In this document: positions 7,078 to 13,993 of the stretch, piece after piece
Position numbering within the stretch: the stretch's first letter is position 1
Layout: the number at the start of each line of letters is the position of its first letter
From: Methanomassiliicoccales archaeon
Lineage (GTDB): Archaea > Thermoplasmatota > Thermoplasmata > Methanomassiliicoccales > UBA472
DNA length: 13,993 nt
Reading direction: 5' to 3'
Assembly (NCBI GenBank): GCA_028679935.1
Contig: JAJRAL010000006.1
Location: 1-13,993, forward strand
Notes under the pieces: model-generated
What the model saw: only the letters and a program-made list of their open reading frames with translations
What the model was told of the DNA's origin: nothing
Databases searched by the model: none
Made by a program: the position numbers and the translations under genes

Positions 7078-7925
7078 CCAATGTCGGCGAAGTGATGACG
7101 CCCAACCCGATCGTGGCTCAGGTGCCAGGCAGCAGGAACGAAGTGCTCCGCATCATGATCAAGCACAACCTCACCGGCCTACCGGTGGTGAAGCGGAGCG
7201 ACGGCGCGCTCACCGGCATGATAACCCGACAGGACATCTTCAACAAGCCCGACGAGGACCAGCTCGCGATGCTGATGGCGCGCGACCCGCCGACGATCGG
7301 GACGAAGGACCCGGTGGAGAAGGCGGCCAAGATCTTCTGCGAGAACAAGATTCACCACCTATCGGTCGTGGACAAGAACCGGCTGATGGGCATCATCACC
7401 CCGACGGACTTGCTGGGGGTGGTCGAGCGGCGCAACTTCTCGAGCCCGGTCGAATCGGTGATCAAGTCGACCTGCGTCCCGGTCTACGAGGACGCCCCGC
7501 TCGCGGTGGCGCTGGTGACCCTCAAGGTAAGCCGCGCGAACGCGCTGCCGGTGTTGGACGAGAACGGCCGGCTGGTCGGCATACTCACCGACCGCGACAT
7601 CTTCAACAGTTCGTTCGTGAACGGCTCCGTGGCGGTCGCTGACCTGGGTCTGGGCCACGACGAGGACGAGTGGAGCTGGGAAGGGCTACGCAACGTCATG
7701 AAGCTCTGGTACGAGGTTTCGAAGATCGAGCTGCCAGGCGTTCCTGTCAAGGACATCATGGTCAAGAACCCCACGACCGTCTTCCGGAAGACGTCGGTCT
7801 CGGAGGCGGCAAGGATTATGAGGAAGAACGACTTCGGGCAGTTGCCGGTGAGGGACTCAAAGGACAACCTCCTGGCGATGATCTACGACCTGGACGTCAT
7901 TTCGGTCCTCTGCGGTGAAAAGTGA
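7074..7925 (+). CDS. Protein with four CBS domains
   Basis: A 283-residue protein made almost wholly of two CBS pairs: about 3-57, 64-117, 123-178 and 222-279. Each has the family's pattern, for example GLPVV...LTGMITRQDI, HLSVVDKNRLMGIITPTDLL, ALPVLDENGRLVGILTDRDI and QLPVRDSKDNLLAMIYDLDV. CBS pairs commonly bind AMP, ADP, ATP, S-adenosylmethionine or related ligands. A 40-residue insert (about 180-220) rich in acidic and aromatic residues (GHDEDEWSWEGLRN) separates the last two domains and may contact a partner. No DNA-binding or catalytic domain is seen. An AGGAGG site at 7061-7066 precedes the ATG, which overlaps the stress protein's stop (ATGA), and the gene's TGA overlaps the start of glyS. 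The partner is unknown; a regulator of a neighbour or of a central enzyme is possible. Confidence 0.88.
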   Translation: MTNVGEVMTPNPIVAQVPGSRNEVLRIMIKHNLTGLPVVKRSDGALTGMITRQDIFNKPDEDQLAMLMARDPPTIGTKDPVEKAAKIFCENKIHHLSVVDKNRLMGIITPTDLLGVVERRNFSSPVESVIKSTCVPVYEDAPLAVALVTLKVSRANALPVLDENGRLVGILTDRDIFNSSFVNGSVAVADLGLGHDEDEWSWEGLRNVMKLWYEVSKIELPGVPVKDIMVKNPTTVFRKTSVSEAARIMRKNDFGQLPVRDSKDNLLAMIYDLDVISVLCGEK

Positions 7926-9637
7926 TGAACTCGGCCGACATCCTGTCCCTCTGCAAGCGTCGGGGGTTCATCTGGCCATCCTACGAGATCTACGGCGGGA
8001 TCGCCGGGCTCTACGACTACGGGCCGCTCGGGACGGCGATGAAGAACAACATCATGAACGCATGGCGCAGGGCCTACATCCTCGGCGAGGGCTTCGTCGA
8101 GATCGACTCCGATACAATCGGACCTGAGGCGGTTTTCAAGGCGTCAGGCCACGTCGACCAGTTCGCGGACAAGCTCGTCACCTGCACCAACTGCAAGACG
8201 CCGTTCCGCGCAGATCACCTCTTGAAGGACGTCCACCCGAACCCGGGGGTGCTCAGTCTCGTGGAGATCGACGAGCAGATCACGCTCAACAACGTCGTCT
8301 GCCCTGACTGCGGCGGCAAGCTCTCTAAGGCGGAGGACTTCAACCTCATGTTCAAGACGACCATCGGCCCCGGCTCGGCCGGCAGGACCGGATTCCTCAG
8401 GCCCGAGACCGCTCAGGGCATCTTCGTCAACTTCAATTCGCTCTACCGCTACAACCGCGAGCGCCTGCCGTTCGGCGTGATCCAGGTCGGGCGCGGCTAT
8501 CGCAACGAGATCTCCCCGAGACAGGGCGTCATCCGGCTGAGGGAGTTCAACATGATGGAGGCGGAGCTCTTCGTCGACCCGAAGGACAAGACCTGGCCCC
8601 GGTACGATGCGATCAAGGGCGACATGCTCAGCCTCGTCCCGAACGAACCGGGCGACAAGGAGATCGAGATCTCGCTCGAGGAGGCGGTGAAGCGGAAGAT
8701 CATCGCCAACGAGACGCTCGCATATTTCCTCTGGTTCACCCAGCGCTTCCTCGTCTCGGTCGGGGTCGACCCGGAGAGGCTGCGCTTCCGCCAGCACCTG
8801 AAGAACGAAATGGCGCACTACGCCGCCGACTGCTGGGACGCCGAGGCGCTGCTCTCGTTCGGCTGGACCGAGGTCGTCGGCGTGGCGGACAGAGGCTGCT
8901 GGGACCTTTCCCGGCACATCGAATTCTCCAAGGCCGATCTCACGGCCTTCAGGCGCTACGAGACGCCGACCGAGGTCGAGAAGGACGTCATCAAGCCGAA
9001 GTTCGGCGCGCTGGGACCATTGTTCAAGTCCAAGGCATCGGCGGTCGGCAAGGCGCTCGAGTCCACCGACGTTTCCCAGGCAGGCCCAGACGGCATCGAG
9101 GTCGTCGTGGACGGCGAGAGGATTTGGATCGCGCCCAACTGCTACGAGGTCACCAAGGCGAAGGAGAAGGTGACGGGCGAGAAGGTCGTGCCGCACGTGA
9201 TCGAGCCTTCGCACGGCCTAGACCGCATCCTTTACACCTGCCTGGAGCACGCCTACACGGAGAGGGAGGACAAAGAAGGCAAATACCTGGTGCTCCGACT
9301 GACGAACGTGTCCGCGCCGATAAAGGTCGGGGTCTTCCCGCTGATGGGGAAGGAGGAGCTGGTGAAGATCGCCGCGTCCATCGACGCCGCGCTCCGTTCC
9401 AAGGGCGTGGACACGAGCTACGACGATTCGGGGTCGATCGGCCGTAGGTACGCGCGCATGGACGAGGTCGGAACTCCGTATTGCGTGACCGTGGACTTCA
9501 CCTCGGTCGAGCAGGGCACCGTGACACTGAGGGACCGGGACACGACCGAGCAGGTCAGGATCAGGACGGACGAGCTCCTGCCCAAGCTGAGCGCGCTCCT
9601 CTCGCACGAGATCGAGTTCAGCGATCTGAAGACGTGA
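7925..9637 (+). CDS. glyS: Glycyl-tRNA synthetase (archaeal/eukaryotic dimeric type)
   Basis: A 570-residue class II aminoacyl-tRNA synthetase that charges tRNA-Gly. Visible parts: N-terminal CKRRGFIWPSYEIYGGIAGLYDYGP region; a zinc-type insert with CTNC (87-90) and CPDC (126-129); RPETAQGIF (159-167); motif 2 around GRGYRNEISPRQGVIRLREF (189-208); motif 3 region EPSHGLDRIL (427-436); and a C-terminal anticodon-binding domain (about 463-560) with RDRDTTEQVRI. The length and single-chain form match the archaeal alpha2 enzyme, not the bacterial alpha2beta2 one. The ATG at 7925 overlaps the upstream TGA (TGATG) and follows GGTGA by 6 nt; the GTG at 7922 is an alternative one codon upstream. Last gene of the coupled operon. 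A tRNA-Gly gene lies about 4 kb downstream. Confidence 0.96.
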   Translation: MNSADILSLCKRRGFIWPSYEIYGGIAGLYDYGPLGTAMKNNIMNAWRRAYILGEGFVEIDSDTIGPEAVFKASGHVDQFADKLVTCTNCKTPFRADHLLKDVHPNPGVLSLVEIDEQITLNNVVCPDCGGKLSKAEDFNLMFKTTIGPGSAGRTGFLRPETAQGIFVNFNSLYRYNRERLPFGVIQVGRGYRNEISPRQGVIRLREFNMMEAELFVDPKDKTWPRYDAIKGDMLSLVPNEPGDKEIEISLEEAVKRKIIANETLAYFLWFTQRFLVSVGVDPERLRFRQHLKNEMAHYAADCWDAEALLSFGWTEVVGVADRGCWDLSRHIEFSKADLTAFRRYETPTEVEKDVIKPKFGALGPLFKSKASAVGKALESTDVSQAGPDGIEVVVDGERIWIAPNCYEVTKAKEKVTGEKVVPHVIEPSHGLDRILYTCLEHAYTEREDKEGKYLVLRLTNVSAPIKVGVFPLMGKEELVKIAASIDAALRSKGVDTSYDDSGSIGRRYARMDEVGTPYCVTVDFTSVEQGTVTLRDRDTTEQVRIRTDELLPKLSALLSHEIEFSDLKT

Positions 9638-9690
9638 GCGGCCCGTGCCGCGCGGGATAGTAATCCAAGTCAAGCGAAGACGACAGAACA

Positions 9691-9698
9691 AGGAGATG
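9691..9698 (+). promoter_or_regulatory. Shine-Dalgarno site of the CBS-HPF-like gene
   Basis: AGGAGATG, 7 nt before the ATG at 9706, is a strong ribosome site. The 68-bp gap after glyS (9638-9705) shows no convincing TATA box, so the gene is probably read through from the glyS operon, although a weak separate promoter is not excluded. Confidence 0.6.
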
Positions 9699-9705
9699 TG
9701 AACAG

Positions 9706-10905
9706 ATGGTCGGAGAGACGATTGAGGCAGTGAAGAGAAGGGAAGTTATCCGCTCGCAGATAGACGCCTTCAACATCGCGGACCTGGTCGATGAGAAGTA
9801 CGACTGCGTCGACCCAGAGATGGCGGTCAGCGAGGCGATAGCGAAGATGAGGGCGCTCGACGTGCACGAGATGCCGGTGACCGAGAAACGCAAAAAGCTC
9901 GTGGGCGTCCTCAGCTTCGGCAGGATCATCCGCCGCAAGAACCTCGTGACGGCGATGAAGGTCAAGTCGGTGATGGACCTGCCGCCGCCAATCACCATGA
10001 CCTCACCGGTGACGACGGTGGCGGAGGAATTCCTCTCGACGGGCTACCGCCAGATGCCCGTGATGAGGAACAAGAACATCGTGGGACTCGTCTCCCGCAA
10101 CTCCCTCGCCTCCTTGGTTCCAAAGGTCAAGGAGATGCGCAGCATGAAGGTCCAGGACATCATGACGACGAACCTCCAGACGGTCAAGGAGTCCGACTCG
10201 GTGAAGGTCGCGCTCGAGGTCATGAGGAACCTCGACGTCCGCACTCTGCCCGTGACAGACAAGGATGGCAAGCTGACCGGCATCGTCGGCATCAAGGAGA
10301 TCGTCAACTACTCCTGGTTCGCCACGTCGAGGCGGGAGACGCAGGGCGAGACGGTCGGCAACAAGGACCCGGTCGAGGTCAAGATAGGCTCCCTCCAGAT
10401 CGACGCGGTCAAGACGATCGAGCCGAACCAGCTGCTCTCCGAGGCGGTGGCCATAATGGTAAAGAGCGATATCTCAACCCTGCCAGTGGTCGAGAAGGAC
10501 AAGCTCGTCGGCGTTATCACCACCTACGATATCATCCAGCTCCTGGCATCGTACGGCAAGCGCGACTTCGTCTATACCCAGATCACCGGACTGGAGGCGG
10601 AGGACCGCTACTCCCTAGACGTCATGGAGAAGGAGATACAGAGCGGCCTGGCCAAGGTGGCGAAGGTCACCAAGCCGATGCTCTTCACGATGCACGTCGC
10701 GAAGTACCACTCGAACGGCAACACGGCGAAGTACAGCCTCAACGCGAGGCTATTCACCGCCCATGGCACCTTCTTCGGCAGCGCGGTGAACTGGAGCCTC
10801 GGCGAGGCGACCATGAACCTGATGAACATTCTGCAGGGCCGAGTGATGGAGATGAAGGAGGAGCGCGTCGACAGGAAGAAGCGCAGCCGCAGGGAGCCTG
10901 CCTGA
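9706..10905 (+). CDS. Four CBS domains fused to a ribosome hibernation factor-like (HPF/S30AE) C-terminal domain
   Basis: A 399-residue protein. Four CBS domains lie at about 23-76, 86-138, 149-204 and 228-284, each with the usual hydrophobic-PV/IVGV(L/I) pattern (HEMPVTEKRKKLVGVLS, RQMPVMRNKNIVGLVS, RTLPVTDKDGKLTGIVG, STLPVVEKDKLVGVIT). The last 110 residues are different: a helix (about 302-318), the strand LFTMHVAKYH, then KYSLNARLFTAHGTFFGSAVN, a helix GEATMNLMNILQ, and a very basic tail ending VDRKKRSRREPA. This order (strand, long helix, basic tail) resembles HPF/YfiA (S30AE) ribosome hibernation proteins. I infer that it silences ribosomes under control of a nucleotide bound by the CBS domains. 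From memory, a CBS-containing archaeal hibernation factor (Dri) has been reported; whether this is an orthologue I cannot test. The HPF call rests on pattern similarity only. Confidence 0.75.
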   Translation: MVGETIEAVKRREVIRSQIDAFNIADLVDEKYDCVDPEMAVSEAIAKMRALDVHEMPVTEKRKKLVGVLSFGRIIRRKNLVTAMKVKSVMDLPPPITMTSPVTTVAEEFLSTGYRQMPVMRNKNIVGLVSRNSLASLVPKVKEMRSMKVQDIMTTNLQTVKESDSVKVALEVMRNLDVRTLPVTDKDGKLTGIVGIKEIVNYSWFATSRRETQGETVGNKDPVEVKIGSLQIDAVKTIEPNQLLSEAVAIMVKSDISTLPVVEKDKLVGVITTYDIIQLLASYGKRDFVYTQITGLEAEDRYSLDVMEKEIQSGLAKVAKVTKPMLFTMHVAKYHSNGNTAKYSLNARLFTAHGTFFGSAVNWSLGEATMNLMNILQGRVMEMKEERVDRKKRSRREPA

Positions 10906-10923
10906 TCCTCCAGCGGCCAATAC

Positions 10924-10931
10924 TTTTTATC
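10924..10931 (+). promoter_or_regulatory. TATA box of valS
   Basis: TTTTTATC within AATACTTTTTATCCC lies about 31 nt before the ATG at 10959. The stretch between is almost all pyrimidine, with TCCCATCC-like repeats and no Shine-Dalgarno sequence, which points to an mRNA with a very short or absent leader. The run of five T's just after the preceding gene could also act as its transcription end. Confidence 0.6.
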
Positions 10932-10958
10932 CCATCCACCCTTTCCCTCATCCCATCC

Positions 10959-13580
10959 ATGTCCTACGAACCGTCGGTCTCGGAGCCCAAGTGGCAGGAG
11001 AAGTGGAAGGAGTGGAAGATACACCGCTTCGACCCCTATTCTAGCGCCCCGGTCTACAGCATCGACAACCCGCCGCGCTACACCTCGGGCTCGCTACACC
11101 TCGGGCACGCCACTGGCTACTCGATGATCGACTTCGCCGCCCGGTACCACCGCCAGAGGGGCTGGAACGTATTCTTCCCGCTCTGCTTCGACGTGAACGG
11201 GACGCCGACTGAGGTCAAGGTTGAGAAGAAGTACAACATTACCAAGCTCTCCATCCCCCGGCAGGAGTACATCAAGCTCTGTTCGGAGTTCGCCCAGTCG
11301 TTCATCGCCGAGATGACCCACCAGTTCGAGGCCCTCGGCACCTGCATGGATTCCTCGATCTACTACCAGACAGACATGCCGCAGTATCGCCGGATCACGC
11401 AGATAAGCTTCCTGCGCATGTTCAAGCAGGGTCTCGTCTACAAGGGCACCGCCCCGGTGAACTGGTGCCCCCGCTGCATCACCGCCCTCGCCGACGCTGA
11501 GGTCGAGCACGCGGATAACGTCACCAAGCTCAACTTCGTCAAGTTCGCGCGCAAGGACGGCGAAGGCGACGTGCTCATCGCGACGACCAGGCCGGAGCTG
11601 CTTAGCACCTGCCAGCTTATCGCCGTGCACCCTGATGACGCGAGCCACAAGGACCTGGTCGGCAAGGAGGTCGTCGTGCCCCTCTACGGCCGAGTGGTCA
11701 AGATCATCGCCGACTCGAAGGTCGATCCATCGTTCGGCACCGGGATCGTCATGATCTGCACAATCGGCGACAAGGACGACCTCGAATGGGTGAGGAAGCA
11801 CAACCTCAAGCTGGAGGACGCCATCGACGAGCAGGGCCGAATGACCGAGTGGGCCGGCAGGTACGCTGGCCTCAGGGTCAAGGAGGCGAGGGTGAAGGTC
11901 ATCGAGGACCTGAAGGAGCAGGGCATACTCGTCAAGCAGGAGGAGCTGCCACAGAGCGTCTCCGTCTGCTGGCGCTGTCAGGAGCCGATCGAGTACCTCT
12001 CCAGGCCGCAGTGGTTCTTGAAGACGTTGCAGTTCAGGGAAGATGTGCTGCGCGTGGCCGATGAGCTTCACTGGTTCCCCGAGTTCATGAAGGTCCGCCT
12101 GCAGGACTGGGTCGACTCGCTGGAGTGGGACTGGGTTCTCTCCCGGCAGCGCTACTTCGCCACGCCGATACCGGTGTGGGAGTGCACCGCGTGCGGCGAG
12201 GTCGTCCCAGCGAGGGAGGAGGACTGCTACATCGATCCCACGGTCACGAAGCCCCCTGTCGAGAAGTGCCCGAAGTGCGGCGGAGAGCTGCTCGCCTGCC
12301 AGGATGTCTTCGATACCTGGATGGATTCCTCCGTATCGCCTCTCTACAACACCTTCTGGATGAGAGACGAGAAGAAGTTCCAGAAGATGTATCCCATGTC
12401 GCTCCGTCCGCAATCGCACGACATCATCCGGACGTGGGCGTTCTACACGATCCTGAGGGAGCATCTGCTCACCGGGCAGAGGCCGTGGAACGACATCATG
12501 ATCCATGGTTTCATCATGGCGCCGGACGGCACCCCGATGCACACCTCGCTGAACAACGTCATCGATCCGATGCCTATCCTGAAGGAGTACGGCGCGGACG
12601 CGATGCGCTACTACGCCTGCACCTGCGCCCTCGGCGAGGACAACGCTTTCCGGGAGAAGGACGTGGTGCACGGCAAGAAGTTCTGCACCAAGCTCTACAA
12701 CATGGGTAAGTTCGTGGGGACGGTGGTCAAGCAGAAGCCGTACATCCGCGACGAGCTCAAGGCGACGGACAAGTGGATCCTGAGCCGGTTCACGAAGACG
12801 CTCAAACAGGCGACCCTCGACTACGACAACTACCAGTTCGACAAGGTCATGCGCGAGGTGGAGCAATTCGCCTGGCACGAGTTCGCTGATCACTACATCG
12901 AGCTGGTGAAGCACCGCATCAGCGACCCGAACGACTACGTGGTCAGGTACACCCTGTACACCGTCATGCTCGGCATCATTAAGATCCTGGCGCCGCTGAT
13001 GCCGCACGTCACCGAGGATATCTACCAGGAGAACTTCGCCAAGCTCGACCGGTCGAAGAGCGTGCACATCAGCAAGTGGCCCATCCCGATATTCTACGAC
13101 CCCACCTCGGAGAAGAAGGGAGTGCTGGCGAAGGACATCACAGCGGCGGTGCGCACCTGGAAGTCCGAAAGGAAGCTCGCGCTGAACGAGCCACTGGAGT
13201 CGATCGAGGTCATCGGGGCGGACAATGACCTGTTGCCCGATGTCCTGAACGACATCGCCCAGACGACGAAGGCGAAGCAGATCAAGGCGGCGGACACGGC
13301 CGACCTCGAGGAGAGGGTCCAGGGCATCAAGCCATTGCCGGCGAAGATCGGCCCGACCTTCAGGGCGAAGGCGGGGGAAGTGACCGCGGCATTGAAGCAG
13401 GTCAGGGCACAGGAGATGGCTGAGCTTTTGGATACGGGATCGCTACAAATCCCGCTCTCCGACGGGACGATGGCGAAGGTCACATCGGACTTCGTCGAGG
13501 TCGAGAAGCTGCTCGTGCTGCACGGCAGGGCGGTCGAGACGGTTCAGCTGGGCGATATCCTCATCGCCATCTCGAAGTGA
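10959..13580 (+). CDS. valS: Valyl-tRNA synthetase with an atypical KMSKS loop
   Basis: An 873-residue class I synthetase of normal archaeal length that charges tRNA-Val. The HIGH motif is HLGH (47-50) in PPRYTSGSLHLGHA. Zinc-type cysteine pairs are NWCPRC (169-173), CWRC (337-340), CTAC (409-412) and CPKC (437-440). The CP1 editing domain has TTRPELLSTCQLIAVHPDD (209-227). VFDTWMDSSVSPLY (450-463) and DIIRTWAFYTILR (488-500) are typical of ValRS. Where KMSKS is expected, after MAPDGT, the sequence reads PMHTS (526-530, bases 12534-12548): both lysines are absent. The frame is intact and the sequence around it (NNVIDPMPILKEYGADAMRYYA) is well preserved, so this is not a sequencing frameshift. 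C-terminal anticodon-binding helices follow (from about 600). The start fits a leaderless transcript. Confidence 0.95.
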   Translation: MSYEPSVSEPKWQEKWKEWKIHRFDPYSSAPVYSIDNPPRYTSGSLHLGHATGYSMIDFAARYHRQRGWNVFFPLCFDVNGTPTEVKVEKKYNITKLSIPRQEYIKLCSEFAQSFIAEMTHQFEALGTCMDSSIYYQTDMPQYRRITQISFLRMFKQGLVYKGTAPVNWCPRCITALADAEVEHADNVTKLNFVKFARKDGEGDVLIATTRPELLSTCQLIAVHPDDASHKDLVGKEVVVPLYGRVVKIIADSKVDPSFGTGIVMICTIGDKDDLEWVRKHNLKLEDAIDEQGRMTEWAGRYAGLRVKEARVKVIEDLKEQGILVKQEELPQSVSVCWRCQEPIEYLSRPQWFLKTLQFREDVLRVADELHWFPEFMKVRLQDWVDSLEWDWVLSRQRYFATPIPVWECTACGEVVPAREEDCYIDPTVTKPPVEKCPKCGGELLACQDVFDTWMDSSVSPLYNTFWMRDEKKFQKMYPMSLRPQSHDIIRTWAFYTILREHLLTGQRPWNDIMIHGFIMAPDGTPMHTSLNNVIDPMPILKEYGADAMRYYACTCALGEDNAFREKDVVHGKKFCTKLYNMGKFVGTVVKQKPYIRDELKATDKWILSRFTKTLKQATLDYDNYQFDKVMREVEQFAWHEFADHYIELVKHRISDPNDYVVRYTLYTVMLGIIKILAPLMPHVTEDIYQENFAKLDRSKSVHISKWPIPIFYDPTSEKKGVLAKDITAAVRTWKSERKLALNEPLESIEVIGADNDLLPDVLNDIAQTTKAKQIKAADTADLEERVQGIKPLPAKIGPTFRAKAGEVTAALKQVRAQEMAELLDTGSLQIPLSDGTMAKVTSDFVEVEKLLVLHGRAVETVQLGDILIAISK

Positions 13581-13606
13581 GAAACGCCTGACTGGCAACG
13601 TGAACA

Positions 13607-13615
13607 TTTATTATA
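13607..13615 (+). promoter_or_regulatory. TATA box of the tRNA-Gly gene
   Basis: TTTATTATA, 32 nt (from its centre) before the first base of the tRNA, is a good archaeal box and would start transcription a few bases ahead of the mature 5' end. It lies 27 bp after the valS stop. Confidence 0.6.
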
Positions 13616-13642
13616 CCCAAGCACATTAGCCGCAATGCTCAA

Positions 13643-13716
13643 GCGGGCGTAGTGTAGACTGGTTATCACTTAAGCTTGCCAAGCTTAAAACTCGGGTTCA
13701 AATCCCGACGCCCGCA
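13643..13716 (+). tRNA. tRNA-Gly, anticodon GCC
   Basis: A full cloverleaf can be drawn: acceptor stem GCGGGCG / CGCCCGC (13643-13649 with 13709-13715), a D stem starting at 13652 (three pairs, then a T-T mismatch) with GG at 13661-13662 in its loop, anticodon stem TAAGC / GCTTA with loop TTGCCAA, and a T stem TCGGG / CCCGA with loop TTCAAAT. The anticodon GCC at 13678-13680 reads GGC and GGU. The discriminator is A (13716); CCA is not encoded and must be added afterwards. There is no intron. Confidence 0.95.
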
Positions 13717-13729
13717 CTCCGTTTACCAT

Positions 13730-13993
13730 CTAGCTCAAGTCGAGTTTCACGGCCTGCCGGATATAATACACCAACGCCCCTCGGTTGATTTCCTTGACGT
13801 CCTTTATCCTCACATTTCTCGACTTCCTGCCTTCCCCCTCAAGGAAGCCATACTTGTCCTCGAACTCCGCGCCTCGTGAGAACGCGAGGGTGATGCCTTT
13901 CCTCGTCGGGCTGATTACGGCGATTATTCGCATAATCTTGTAAGCGGGAATCCCGTAGCTGATCGTCTCCTTGGCGTCAGGGGCGGCTTCGTG
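13730..13993 (-). CDS. DUF1801 / YdhG-like small protein, 5' end missing
   Basis: The frame continues in the upstream direction past the window edge, so the apparent ATG at 13933 is internal. The 87 visible residues read AAPDAKETISYGIPAYK near the edge, then GITLAFSRGAEFEDKYGFLEGEGRKSRNVRI and end in a helix ALVYYIRQAVKLDLS. The ETISYGIPAYK segment and the GAEFEDKYG...EG...R order match the DUF1801 (YdhG/YjbR/CyaY-like fold) family of small soluble proteins. Some members are annotated as iron chaperones, but the biochemical role of most is unknown and none is assigned here. It converges on the tRNA-Gly gene, ending 14 bp from it. Confidence 0.75.
   Translation of the reverse strand, partial: HEAAPDAKETISYGIPAYKIMRIIAVISPTRKGITLAFSRGAEFEDKYGFLEGEGRKSRNVRIKDVKEINRGALVYYIRQAVKLDLS

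Noticed and set aside
8144..9214. A 356-codon open frame on the minus strand across glyS
   Set aside because: Same composition artefact; the + strand encodes conserved GlyRS motifs throughout.
9638..9705. A promoter or hairpin between glyS and the CBS-HPF-like gene
   Set aside because: The CCCG...CGGG repeat is only 4 bp and the AT-rich GATAGTAAT is a poor TATA match; only the Shine-Dalgarno site is convincing.
11094..13067. A 657-codon open frame on the minus strand across valS
   Set aside because: It is antisense to a clearly conserved synthetase, is rich in Leu, Val, Arg, Asp and His as expected from the reverse complement of GC-rich codons, and has no recognisable motif.
13671..13687. 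The palindrome TAAGCTTGCCAAGCTTA as a terminator or operator
   Set aside because: It is the anticodon stem and loop of the tRNA-Gly gene.
1..13993. CRISPR arrays, insertion sequences, phage or toxin-antitoxin genes
   Set aside because: No spaced direct repeats, transposase motifs, terminal inverted repeats or such gene pairs were seen on either strand.

Overview
The window looks like chromosomal DNA from a GC-rich archaeon, most likely a member of the Thermoplasmata (Thermoplasmatota). That placement is an inference. It rests on the dimeric archaeal/eukaryotic type of glycyl-tRNA synthetase, archaeal TATA-like boxes about 25-35 nt ahead of several starts, pilin-like proteins with archaeal-style N-termini, multi-CBS-domain regulators, and a tRNA gene without an encoded CCA. 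No insertion sequences, CRISPR arrays, phage genes or origin were seen; most of it reads as ordinary housekeeping DNA.

Layout. 1-747: 3' part of a cysteine desulfurase-type class V aminotransferase (+). 675-2061: three tightly packed minus-strand genes for small membrane-anchored, pilin-like secreted proteins, the last converging on and overlapping the aminotransferase. 2227-3618: biotin carboxylase (+), converging on thpR (3615-4169, -), an RNA 2',3'-cyclic phosphodiesterase. 4287-5225: thioredoxin-reductase-like flavoprotein without the redox cysteine pair (+), converging on a small 2[4Fe-4S] ferredoxin (5291-5464, -). 5564-9637: an apparent operon with stop/start overlaps: amidohydrolase, universal stress protein, four-CBS-domain protein, glycyl-tRNA synthetase. 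9706-10905: a protein with four CBS domains and a C-terminal region resembling ribosome hibernation factors (HPF/S30AE). 10959-13580: valyl-tRNA synthetase with its own promoter. 13643-13716: tRNA-Gly(GCC). 13730-13993: 3' part of a DUF1801-like gene (-), cut by the window edge.

How the genes may work together. The right two thirds is a translation and energy-stress neighbourhood: two aminoacyl-tRNA synthetases, a glycine tRNA, a universal stress protein, and two four-CBS proteins, one apparently fused to a ribosome-binding domain. CBS domains commonly bind adenine nucleotides, so a reasonable hypothesis is that energy status is coupled here to ribosome silencing. This CBS-HPF-like protein is the best candidate for an unusual system. 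The flavoprotein and ferredoxin may be a redox pair. The pilin-like trio is probably a small surface structure.

Two initiation styles are visible. Genes at the head of a transcript (flavoprotein, valS, possibly the amidohydrolase) have a TATA-like box about 26-31 nt before the start and no Shine-Dalgarno sequence, so they are probably leaderless or nearly so. Internal genes carry GGTGA or GGAGG-type sites and overlap the preceding stop codon.
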